Part shown: piece after piece, positions 53,884-64,000 of the stretch
How the letters are laid out: each line of letters starts with the position of its first letter
Numbering within the stretch: the first letter of the stretch is position 1
From: Aegilops tauschii subsp. strangulata
Taxonomy: Eukaryota; Streptophyta; Magnoliopsida; Poales; Poaceae
Direction of reading: 5' to 3'
Assembly (NCBI RefSeq): GCF_002575655.3
Contig: NC_053041.3
Location: 369,379,054 to 369,443,053, forward strand
Length of the DNA: 64,000 nt
Translations under genes and position numbers: made by a program
Notes under the pieces: generated by a model
What the model was told of the DNA's origin: nothing
Database searches by the model: none
Seen by the model: only the letters and a program-made list of their open reading frames with translations

Positions 53884-54126
53884 ACTCTCTTCGGTCCATA
53901 GCATATAGATTTATTGAAAAGTCAAACATCACAAAGTTTGACCATGTACGTGGAGAAAAACATTTACATCTAGAACGACAAACACATATCATTAGATTCA
54001 TCATGAGATGTAGTTTCATATGATGTATCTTTGGTATTGTAGATATAAATAATATTTTCGTAAACCTGGTCAAAGTTTCCAAAGTTCGACTTCTAAAAAA
54101 TTTATATGCACTGCATTATCGAGCGG
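53884..54126. mobile_element. Degenerate Mariner-like MITE, first copy
   Basis: It shares AAAAGTCAAAC, AAAGTTTGACCA, TTAGATTCATCA, TTTGGTATTGTAGATATAA and GGTCAAA with the copy at 54837-55083. Both its termini are decayed (TCGGTCCATAGCATAT, TTATCGAGCGGATGGAATA). Confidence 0.7.
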
Positions 54127-54836
54127 ATGGAATATCTCTTTCCCCCTCTCAGCTATCTAACGCACCACTTAGCCATATCGGGGCTCCTCTATCTCTCTCA
54201 AACTTTATATCTCCCTGGTTCACACATACACACATCTCGCTCGTGCTACATAGACCCATCTAACACTCTCCACCCTTGTTCTCTCTCTATGTGACACTCA
54301 CCCCCCTAAGTACCATAATCCGTCACTCCATCATAGGCGCACGCACTCCCCCCCCCCCTAAGTATGACTATCTCTCACAAGCCATCAGGAACACAATTGT
54401 CTCCTTCCATCCATACGTCCATCTCAATATCTCTCGGGGTATCTTCTATCACGCACACATCTTGTCACTCGATATCCCACCCATGTAGTCCCATCACAAT
54501 CTCCAGGGGATCTCTCTGTCACAAACATACACTCTCTCCTCGCCATGTCTGCATTTTGTGCATACGTCTCTCTCGACCTCTCTCCCTTGTTTGTCAGACC
54601 TCTCTTGGCCACGTGCTAAGGGTCTTTCTCTCTCGGTTGCAAACAACCACACACTATCTCCTCACATCGCTTCCACTGTCGAAGATGCATGTGTGATATG
54701 TTTGCATAAGACGCGCATGCTTTTTCTCTACTTTATCGTATGTTGTCCATGTCTCTTTTACACACGCACACACACTTTTTTCACTCACTCTTTCTATTTC
54801 ACACACATACACACACACACACTCTCTAGTTAGGTA

Positions 54837-55083
54837 CTCCCTCACGTCCATAAGCATATGGATGTTTTGAAAAGTCAAACCTCAGAAAAGTTTGACCAGG
54901 TATATGTGGAGAAAAACATTTACATCTGGAACGACCATTAGATTCATCACAACATGTACTTACTTCATACTATCATTTATCTTTGGTATTGTAGATATAA
55001 GTAATTTCTTTATAAACTTGGTCAAACTTTGAAAAGTTTGATTTTAAAGACAATATAGGCACTACATTATCGAACGGAGGGAG
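54837..55083. mobile_element. Mariner-like MITE (247 bp), second copy
   Basis: It starts CTCCCTCACGTCCATAAG and ends TTATCGAACGGAGGGAG, with TA on both sides (54835-54836, 55084-55085). The interior has the AAGTTTGACC / GGTCAAACTT inverted pair typical of this grass MITE group. Confidence 0.85.
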
Positions 55084-55160
55084 TAGCTCTTTCTCTCTCT
55101 CTCTCTCTCTCTCTACTATCTCTCACGGGCCTCCCCTCTCACTCGAACTCTCTATACCGA

Positions 55161-55520
55161 GGGATTATATGGTCACTGTGTCAGCGTATAGCTCCGTATA
55201 TTGTTTAGTTGACTGGTCAAATAGTCCACATGCTGCCTTGTCAGCTCGTGTTCTCTATCTTCGTGTGCTGGCCCATGTGGCAGTGGGTGAAAATAAGTAA
55301 ACTAGAGGCCCATCTGACACGCGGTGAATAAACAAGGTTGAAACCACTCGGGGTAGCACCCCGCACGCTAGTAAATTGAGGGCACACTTCTTCTGCATGA
55401 AGGACGCACTCGTGCACACTTCACCACTGTGCGGCGACATGCACAGAAGGACGCACTCGCACACACCCAGCACACAATACACACCAACACACGTGTACAC
55501 CGGCGTCGCCGCCGGCTGAG
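55161..55520 (+). promoter_or_regulatory. Upstream region of the second F-box gene
   Basis: No coding sequence or clear TATA box was seen. The last 100 bases are rich in ACACACC/CACAC and lead to the ATG at 55521. Confidence 0.35.
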
Positions 55521-56094
55521 ATGGACGGCGAGGCAGCCAACAAGCGGAGGCGGCTCAAGCCAAAACCGCATCCGACGAGCCTGGACTTCATCAGCAGCCT
55601 CCCCGATGACATGATGCTCGTCATCATCGGCCTCCTCCCCACCAAATCTATTGTGTGGACGACCCTGCTCTCCCGGTGGTGGCGCCCCCTCTGGCGCCGC
55701 GTCCCCCTCAACCTCATCATCGACAGCTGCCTCTGCGACGGGGATTGCAAACGCATGGCTGCAGTCTCCAAGATCCTTTCATCGCACCATGGGCCAGCCA
55801 GATGCCTTGACATCTGCATGTTCATAACCAACTGCAAGGTCCAAGCCAAGTTTGACAAGTGGTTCTTATCCCCCGTCCTAGATCAGCTCGAGGAGCTCAT
55901 GTTGAAGCTGGACGATGTCGCTCTCTGCCGCCATCCGCCCTCTGCCTCACGCCAACGCTGCGTCGCGCCGCGCCAGCTTCAGCTCCTGCTATTTTCCCCA
56001 GATTAATGTCGCGCCCAGCCTTCTTCTCCCTCAACTCAAGCAGCTCGATCTCTTCGCCATTGGCATCTCGATGAAGGCTATGGAGCACCTGCTC
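55521..56094 (+). pseudogene. F-box/LRR/FBD-type gene, 5' part, cut by GY-D
   Basis: The ATG at 55521 starts MDGEAANKRRR, then LDFISSLPDDMMLVIIGLLP (F-box, about residues 20-45), WTTLLSRWWRPLWRRVPLNL and FDKWFLSPVLDQLEELMLKL (start of LRR). The frame breaks near 55930 and again near 55970. The correct continuation is found in other phases (LPPSALCLTPTLRR, then LLLPQLKQLDLFAIGISM). At 56094 it is cut by the GY-D LTR (flank TGCTC). It is a paralogue of the gene at 34746-42297 on the opposite strand, without the B3 part. Confidence 0.85.
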
Positions 56095-59000
56095 TGTGAC
56101 GCCCGGATAATCATGCTACAGTAATCTCACGTTAACGATGCCACGTCATCTCTGTCACTGGAGTTAATCTCGGTTTAGTTGAAAAACCCATTCAAATAAA
56201 AATTCAAAGTAATATCAACAATAAAAGTTTTTCAAAATTTAAAACAAAAATGTTCGGGATATGCCATATTTTACATAAGTCAATATGGTGTAATGAACAC
56301 AATTTTATAAAATGCCTAAATATTTTAAAATAAATAAAAACAGAAAAGGAAAATAAATAAAAGAAAGGAAAATACAAAAAAAGAAAAAAAAACTAAAACT
56401 AAAACAAAAAAGGGGAGAAAACCCCCGGCCAATTGGGCTTCGGCCACCAAGCCGCAACCCACCGGGCCGCCAGGCCGGCCCACCCTGCCGCGCACCTCCC
56501 CCACTCCCCCTTATCCACTCCCTCCCCCAAACCCTAACCCCACAAACCCACTCACCACTCTCTCTTCCCCCCCCCCGAAATATCTCCTCCCTCTCTCCCC
56601 CGATTGGATCGGGATCGAGAGGAGGAGACCGCTCGTCGCCGCCGAACGGCATCGCCCCCCCCCCCCCGCCTGGACCTCGCCGGAGCTTCCCCGCCGGCCT
56701 GCCTCTCCGACGTCGACGTCCCCGTCACCCTCCTCGCGCACCGCTGCCATTTCCCTACCGGCACCGTGAGCAACCGCACCTCCCTACCTGCCCTTCGCCT
56801 CCGCCCTCACGCGCCGCTAGCCGCGTCGCGGTCCCGCTCGCCCCGCTCCGTTCCTCCGCCCTCACGCGCCGCTAGCCGCGACGCGGTCCCGCTCGCCCGC
56901 TCCGTTCCTCCCCCACACGCGCGCGCTCACCGCGTTCGCCGCATCGGCCACGCGCCCCGCCGCACCAGGCCGCGCCCGCGCCCGACGCCGTCGGCGCCCC
57001 CTGCCACCGGCGCGTTCCGCGGCCCCCCTGCTCACTGCTGCGCGCCCCGACGCGCCCAACCAGTCCCCCCTTGCCGCCGCCACCTGCTGCTACGCCCCTG
57101 CTGCGCGCTCACACGCTGGCGGCCGCCCTCACCCAGGTCCGTCGCCCCATGGTCCCGTGCCTCGCCGCGCCTCGGCGCGCCTCGCCTCCGCCCGCGGCCG
57201 AGCCACGGCGTCCGCCCGAGCGCCACTGGTCGCGCCGGCGCCATCACTTGCCGTCCCGCTGCGCCGTGGCCTCGTCGGCGCCGCCGGCGCCCGCTCCGCG
57301 TCCCCTCGATTCGGGCGGTTACGCTCGCCCAGATGCGCCCCTGCGCCCGCTAACCCGCATCGGCCTCCTGGCCCTATGACAGGAGGGCCCCACGACCAGA
57401 ACGTTTTTTTAAAAAAGAATTAAAAAATAAATAATTAATAATAAAAAAATTAATTAATTAATTAACTAAATAATTAACTTAATTAATCCTGTTTAAGTTA
57501 AACTAATTAAACTTAATTAACCTAATAACTAGTTAGCCTAATTAACCACTGTTAATTAGCTAAACAGTCCCTGACAGGTGGGACCCATCTGTCAGGTTGA
57601 CCAGGTCAACGGTCAATGTTGACTGCTGTCAGCATGACATCATGCTGATGTCATAAATCCATTTTCGAATTAAATTAAATAATTAATTAAATTCCAGAAA
57701 TTATTAAAATCTTTAGAAAATCATATCTTTTAATCCGTAACTCGGATTAAATTATTTTCAACATAGAAGTTGCTCAGAACGACGAGACGAATCCGGATAC
57801 ACAGCCCGTATGTTCGCCACGCGTCCCTAGCATAGTGAACCTGCAACATTTCACCTCCGGCACCTCTGCCCGAAAACGCGAAACACCGGGAACACTTTCC
57901 CGGATGTTTCCCCCTTCGTTGGTATCACCTCCTACCACGTTAGGGCATACCTAGCACCGCGTTTTGCCTCCTTATGTTTTGTGATGCTTTGTTTGCTCCG
58001 TATTTACTATTTCTTCCCCCTCTCCTTCTCCGGTAGACTACGAGACTGACGCTGCTGCTGCCCAGTTCGACTACGGAGTTTACGACCCCTCCTTCTTGCC
58101 AGAGCAACCAGGCAAGCCCCCCCCCCTTGATCACCAGATATCGCCTATTCTTCTCTATACTGCTTGCATTAGAGTAGTATAGCCTGTTACTGCTTTCCGT
58201 TAATCCTATACTGATGCATAGCCCGCCCTTGCTTCTACTGTTGTTACCTTTACCTGCAATCCTACATGCTTAGTATAGGATGCTAGTTTTCCATCAGTGA
58301 CCCTACATTCTTGTCCGTCTGCTGTGCTATACTATCGGGCCGTGATCACTTGGGCGGTGATCACGGGTATATACTTATATACTCTATACAGGATACATGT
58401 GGTGACTAAAGTCGGGTCGGCTCGTAGGAGTACCCGCAAGTGGATCTTTGTGGCGGAGCGATAGGGCAGGTTGAGACCGCCTAGGTGAGAGGTGGGCCTG
58501 GCCCTGGACGGCGTCCGCGGTTACTTCAACATAACACGCTTAACGAGTTCTTGGTATTTGATCTGAGTCTGGCCATTTGGTCTATACGCACTAACCATCT
58601 ATGCGGGAGTAGTTATGGGTATCCCGGCGTCGTGGTATCAGCCGAAGCTCTTTTTGACGTCAGCGACTGAGTGGCGCGTGCCGCATTGGACCGTAAGCTC
58701 GCGCTTGTATTAAGGGGGCTAGGTCTGCTTCCGGCCGCGTACGCAACATGCAGGTGTGCAATGGGCGATGGGCCCAGACCCCTGCGCGCATAGGGTTTAG
58801 ACCGGCGTGCTGACCTCTCTGTTGTGCCTAGGTAGGGCTGCGACGTGTTGATCTTCCGAGGCCGGGCATGACCCAGAAAAGTTTGTCCGGCCAAATGGGA
58901 TCGAGCGTGTTGGGTTATGTGGTGCACCCCTACAGGGAAGTTTATCTATTCGAATAGCCGTGTCCCTCGGTAAAAGGACGACCCGGAGTTGTACCTTGAC

Positions 59001-59761
59001 CTTATGGCAACTAGAACCGGATACTTAATAAAACACACCCTTCCAAGTGCCAGATACAACCCGGTGATCACTCTCTAACAGGGCGACAAGGAGGGGATCG
59101 CCGGGTAGGATTATGCTATGCGATGCTACTTGGAGGACTTCAATCTACCCTCTTCTACATGCTGCAAGATGGAGATGGCCAGAAGCGTAGTCTTCGACAG
59201 GACTAGCTTTCCCCCTCTTATTCTGGCATTCTGCAGTTCAGTCCACTGATATGCCCCTTTACACATATACCCATGCATACGTAGTGTAGCTCCTTGCTTG
59301 CGAGTGCTTTGGATGAGTACTCACGGTTGCTTCTCTCCCTCTTTTCCCCCTTTCCTTTCTACCTGGTTGTCGCAACCAGATGTTGGAGCCCAGGAGCCAG
59401 ACGCCACCGTCGATGACGACTCCTACGGCACTGGAGGAGCCTACTACTACGTGCAGCCCGCTGACGACGACCAAGAGTAGTTAGGAGGATCCCAGGCAGG
59501 AGGCCTTGCCTTTTCGATCGTTGCTACTATTGTGCTAGCCTTCTTAAGGCAAACTTGTTTAACTTATGTCTGTACTCAGATATTGTTGCTTCCGCTGACT
59601 CGTCTATGATCGAGCACTTGTATTCGAGCCCTCGAGGCCCCTGGCTTGTATGACTTATTTATGTTGTAGAGTTGTGTTGTGATATCTTCCCGTGAGTCTT
59701 TGATCTTGATCGTACACATTTGCGTGCATGATTAGTGTACGGTCAAATCGGGAGCGTCACA
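56095..59761 (+). repeat. GY-D 5' LTR (3667 bp)
   Basis: It starts TGTGACGCCCGGATAATCAT and ends CAAATCGGGAGCGTCACA, an 8-bp perfect terminal inverted repeat. The composition is patchy: a GC-rich block at 56430-57380, then an AT-rich block of TTAATTAA strings at 57410-57720. The open frames in the GC-rich block are low-complexity Pro/Arg/Ala and not believed. Confidence 0.88.
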
Positions 59762-59764
59762 AGT

Positions 59765-59776
59765 TGGCATCAGAGC
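59765..59776 (+). other. GY-D primer binding site
   Basis: TGGCATCAGAGC lies three bases after the LTR. It is the initiator Met tRNA site TGGTATCAGAGC with one change, and it sets the plus orientation. Confidence 0.88.
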
Positions 59777-62700
59777 CGACTGCCTGTACGAATCCCCCTA
59801 TCCACACTCCTTGGCCGAAGTCGAGTCTAGACATTACAAAACTTTTACTAACATGGCTGTGTGTCTTACGGGCCCACGTCGCCATTGGGTGGTATTAGGA
59901 TCTTTTACTCCTTGTCTATACTCTGGGACTTTGATCTCTCTTCTATTCGGGTTAATTGAATTTTGCTAAATCTGACATTAGGATCTCATTGTCACATTCA
60001 CCCGGAGAGCCCCTTATTATTGATGATCGTCTGCTGCATGTGAAGACCCTGAAGATACTCTCCACTGATAACCCGAGAACTTGTGTTCATCGCTTTTGCA
60101 ATTCCCTTTCATCGATAAAACTCCTATGGATAACCACGTATACTCGCCATTCATACAATGTTTCCCAGTTGATCTTGTTATTACAAGATACCCCAAAATT
60201 CTCTTTGCTGCTCCGAGAATCCTTTGAGCTTACTGCCTTGCTGTTCTTTGCCACATGAATACCACTATGGATAATTTCTAGCACTCACCGGATATTTGCT
60301 CATCCCCAGTTGATTCATGTGTTTCACAAAAGTCTTCAAAATACTATTTGAACTTCCGAAATCCTGAGTAGCCTATTGCTCTTGAAATTCTTACTTGCTT
60401 GCATTATGGGTAATCCCATAAGTCTATAATCTTATTGGCATCTCTTGTCATTATCATTTTGAGTCCGTTGATTCAATTTGTTGCGAATGCTCGCAATCCT
60501 CAATCAGATCCTAGTATTCATCCTTCCGGCTCAGACATCGTTTTTAACATGAGCTGGATCTCGACCAATCAAATCGTTGTCGTTTGTACACCTAAGGCTC
60601 AGCTTATCCATCCCTAATCAGAGCATTGCTTCTCATCCCTTGTCTTGGAATTCATAATTCTTTTGCAAATGAGCTCTGAAGTAGTCAGTTGTTTCTATCA
60701 TCTGATCTCCTTACATGCTTTTTCTTCTGGTTGAGTACCGATGCTCACACCAGATCCCTTATGGACCATTAGAACCTTGTTGGATTTTATCCGACAACGT
60801 CCTTCATATTCAATCACCTTGGAAGTTCTTTCCCTGATACATAATGCCTTTGGTAAATCCTATTCCTTGATTTGGCCAACCATGCTCTGCTTTCGAGCTG
60901 GTGATATTTACTATTGAAGCTTGTGGTATATGTTTCCACGATGCCCCGATGGGTTGAACCTATGCCTTCCTTAATATGTGGGAACTTGAAAGTTTGCATG
61001 AGTCATACTCTTCTGGAGTTTTGCTAGATAAAATTTCAACACTACAACTTCTTTGAAAAATGAGAAGTGAATGAAAGGTTATGCATTGGAGAAGTGGGAG
61101 TCGACCTTGAACCTTTGTGTTCATGCCCATGGACACGATGTAGATCGTATCATGGAAGCTTCTTATAATAATAGCTATCTCCCTGGTATAATATCTTCTG
61201 GTATCGGTGAATTGATCCTTTGCAATCGTGGTTCCGACCATGTTTCTCCTTGATTCCGTTTCTCGTGCAAGTTTGAGCACTTGTCTTCTGCAGAGCAATA
61301 CCGTAGTCCAACCTCTACCTTGATCTGTCGTCGAGTATTACCCCCTGGTATCTCGAGATTAACATGGAACTGCATAACTTCTTATGAGTTCTTCATCAAG
61401 TGCTACATTCTCACTGATTCCAATTTTCCACGGGCTCTGAGTTATTAATCACGCAAAGACACCGATAACTGAACCGAGTCCGCACTACGGTTCAACAACT
61501 CTTAGTAATCTTCTTTAAGTATGAGTTTGTACCCGATCACGCCATTCCTAACCTGTTTGGCTATATCATTATCTTGATGATTTTAACTGTGCTACCTGGT
61601 CCTTATTGCCGGAGCACCACTTTCGACGATGAGCTAAGCTTACGTCGATTTTCCTCGTCATATCGTTTCACCTCGAACAACAAACTTGACCCCGAGTTTG
61701 TGTAGTATCCGTGGCTCCAATAATCTTTTGTTGCATCAGTCCTTTTGCTTGATGCAGTCGCTGATCAATTGCTTCTTCGTGGATCCCCTCGACAACAAAA
61801 TGTTGTGATCATCATCAACATTTTGAGCTCTTCCAGGATATTAGTCGAAATTCAGGATGAGAAATACCATCCTTGCCCCTCGATGAATTGTGTTATCATC
61901 GACAACATTCTTGCCTCCCCCCAACACAAACTTGTTCATATTTTGTGTTGTATCTTGATTTCCCTGCTATCCAACTTATGTTATGTTCTACTGTGGAGTA
62001 TTACCATCTTTGATGTCAAGAATGTCGTGAGCATTACTCCACCTCTTAAGAATTCTTGGTACAGTGATACTTCTCGCCATCACCATTCTTTCTTGGTCCC
62101 CGTGTTGTTTCTAAACGAAATACCGACTAATGGTCTGTGATGTGTAAATTCTAAACTTCTAGCAACCCTATTGCTTTGAAGTTATTGGTCTATAGTTTCA
62201 TTCTACGTCTATGGCTTAATGAATCATCATTCGAACATTGATCGTGCTACCTAGCCCATATTTCGGGTGCACATTTCAACCAATGTTTAACTGTGTATGT
62301 TTTCCCCCAGCATACATCATTAAGTCATTTGATCTGGCTAATGTTATCTCCTTGTTCACATAGTTGTGGAAATCCATCCTTTTTGGAAATTTCAATGGAT
62401 TGTCGCTGAGTCAATCAGTCACCTCCTCACCTCTCCTTGATTTAATGATGAACTCTTGTTTCGGAACTCGCTTCCATAGTTCATTTCCCGAGAATCTTAC
62501 AATGTCATCTCGTCAAATTGTGCCGCACCTTTTCTTCTCAGGCATCCTAAGTCTGAGGTATCGTGACACCAATCAGATCTGAATCTCGGTCAGATGTGAT
62601 GGTTGGAACATATTTCCAAGAGTTATAATGTTGGTCTTTATATGACCCGGTAAGGTTATGTCATGCCTAGCACACCTGGCCGGAGGACCTATTATTATAG

Positions 62701-63940
62701 TGTCCTGTTTAGCAAGGTTAACCATTCTTCCATGAGGAAATTGTAAGACTTATTCTATAAGTTGTTCCTAATAAGTCCTTTGTGTATCTAGAGTCTGTCC
62801 TTTGCCTGAAGATCATGTCAATGCTATCTCGAAGCATGTCTATGGTACTCCGATGTTCAACAGGAACATTTGAAGCTCAAAGCTAATTGTTTCCTGCTCA
62901 ATTATCCAAACACCGTTGTATGGGTAATGTCATGAAATTTCTCTCCCCTTACCTAAAGGGTTTTCTACATTATATCCTGTCATGGATATCATGCTCTGCT
63001 TGTCCTTGGGAAGGATATACCCTTGAAATATGTGTTTAAGCACATTTTCCTTTCCATTGTTCTGTTTACTCTGATAATCATATTTTCCTTTCCATTGTTT
63101 TGTTTAACCTTTCTTGTAATCTGACTTAGCTGAGCAGAGATAATTCCCTACTTAGTTGAGCACCTCGTTGTACCACTCTCTCAGTAGACCATGTTACTTT
63201 TGTTGATGACATTTCGGTAGCCACCGATGGATGAGAACTTTGCCTATTGGTCCGCCTCGTTTCAACGAGCAGGAAAATGGTTCTCTTCGTCCCTCGCCCT
63301 TGGTACCAACGTGTTGCCGACATAACTGACAGGGTACTCTCTGACATGCCTTGCTATCATGACCGTGCAAGATGTCACGGCTCCTATAAAAAAACCACAT
63401 GGTGGGCCCATAACCCACAGTTCCACAGGATCGAAACCTGACTCTCTTGTACACCCCTGTTCCCAAGGTTATTCCTCACGCTTGGCTTCGTATGTAATTC
63501 ACGTGCCACCTTTCGTGAGATCATCAATTCTGGTATCAGACACAATACTTATTCCCGTTGCTCTGAACCCTTCAGGCATCGACCGATTGCCTGCCCGCTC
63601 GAAACTTCCCCATGATACCTCCTTACTTTGCTCTCGATATTGTCTTAAATTTCCATTCGAGAGTTACTTTCCGCCACCTTCCCCGATGTTATCAACCAGA
63701 TAGTCAACCGTTCAGAGGTCTGTTATTCCGAAGTTACCCCTTGTCCTTCGTAAGTACGATGGAGTTCCTGAAGAAAGGATGCCGACTTCATCATGATGAC
63801 ATGAAGCAGAGAAATGAAGACCTCAAGTAATGGATTGACCTCTTCGAGAAGAGCAACCAAGACCGAGAAGATTCGTTAGAATTTCGTAACCAGATATTCC
63901 CCCTTACTCCATCTCTTAAATCTCGGGACGAGATTTCTTG
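59777..63940 (+). other. GY-D interior, no coding capacity recognised
   Basis: The longest plus-strand frames (59956-60258, 61745-62140, 63359-63703) show no retroelement motif. They are Ser/Leu-rich, as expected of random CT-biased sequence. The text resembles a long untranslated RNA. Confidence 0.6.
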
Positions 63941-63954
63941 TAGTGGAGGAGAAT
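63941..63954 (+). other. GY-D polypurine tract
   Basis: TAGTGGAGGAGAAT lies immediately before the 3' LTR start at 63955. Confidence 0.8.
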
Positions 63955-64000
63955 TGTGACGCCCGGATAATCATGCTACAGTAATCTCACGTTAACGATG
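63955..64000 (+). repeat. GY-D 3' LTR, first 46 bases
   Basis: It is identical to 56095-56140 and is cut by the window end. Confidence 0.93.

Larger units (their letters stand above)
53207..55160. repeat. 960-bp tandem duplication of CT/CA-rich sequence
   Basis: GATATCCCACCCAT occurs at 53511 and 54471, 960 bases apart. Long stretches around both match in order (CTCTCGGGG, CAGACCTCT, TTGCAAACAA, CACACACT). Each unit ends in a Mariner-like MITE segment. A third, incomplete start (CTCTCACTCGAACTCTCTAT) follows at about 55137. Confidence 0.85.
56095..64000 (+). mobile_element. GY-D: LTR retrotransposon with very long LTR, non-autonomous; runs off window
   Basis: A 5' LTR of 3667 bp (56095-59761), a primer binding site, about 4.2 kb of interior, a polypurine tract and the first 46 bases of the 3' LTR are present. 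The 46 LTR bases visible at both ends are identical. No gag, protease, RT, RNase H or integrase frame was recognised, so it looks like a LARD-type non-autonomous element. The ends (TGTGACGC...GCGTCACA) and the tract resemble gypsy elements of the Tekay/Del type, which is only inference. Confidence 0.85.

Noticed and set aside
56604..57353. 249-codon plus-strand frame in the GY-D LTR
   Set aside because: Low-complexity Pro/Arg/Ala sequence from a GC-rich LTR block, with similar open frames in other phases and no recognisable motif.
63126..63703. Frames on both strands near the end of the GY-D interior
   Set aside because: They overlap each other on opposite strands and show no gag or pol motif.

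Overview
The window is plant nuclear DNA, very probably from a Triticeae grass (wheat, Aegilops or barley group). The evidence is nested LTR retrotransposons, Stowaway-type MITEs, CACTA-type subterminal repeats and an intron-split F-box/FBD/LRR gene of grass type. There are no operons, Shine-Dalgarno sites, tRNA or rRNA genes, or CRISPR arrays. Almost every long open frame belongs to a transposable element, and most are broken by stops or frameshifts.

Layout. 1-8042: a minus-strand Copia element of SIRE/Maximus type, with the window starting inside its 3' LTR. 8043-11571: gene-like, repeat-rich sequence on the plus strand, including two exons that look B3-like. 11572-32386: a minus-strand Ty3/gypsy element of Tat type (called GY-A). 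It is split at 13060/26905 by a second, LTR-complete Tat element, GY-B (13061-26904), flanked by the 5-bp duplication CCCAT. In both Tat elements gag-pol runs on the minus strand, while a separate intron-containing gene with its own TATA box runs on the plus strand between integrase and the 3' LTR. 32387: a CACTA-type terminus interrupts the GY-A reverse transcriptase.

32387-46815: a block carrying host-like genes on the minus strand. These are a 3'-5' exonuclease-like pseudogene (33169-33888), a B3 plus F-box/LRR/FBD gene (34746-42297), and an apparently intact two-exon gene for a 187-residue acidic, zinc-finger-like protein (42944-43964). A LINE (36779-41629) sits inside a B3 exon and is flanked by an 8-bp duplication. 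After a Stowaway MITE comes a five-copy array with a period of about 330-370 bp (45150-46815). A diverged copy of that unit lies 37 kb away, at 8241-8380.

46816-51633: a 5'-truncated Athila/Sabrina-like gypsy element with an intact 341-residue ORF and a 3' LTR. 51634-55520: intergenic sequence dominated by tandem repeats (a 44-bp unit, CT runs, and a 960-bp unit carrying a MITE). 55521-56094: the 5' part of a second F-box gene, cut by GY-D. GY-D (56095 to the window end) is an LTR element with a 3.67-kb LTR and about 4.2 kb of apparently non-coding interior.

The insertion order can be read from the nesting: GY-B is younger than GY-A, the LINE is younger than the B3/F-box gene, and GY-D is younger than the second F-box gene. 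Element family names come from recognising motifs by eye and were not checked by any search.
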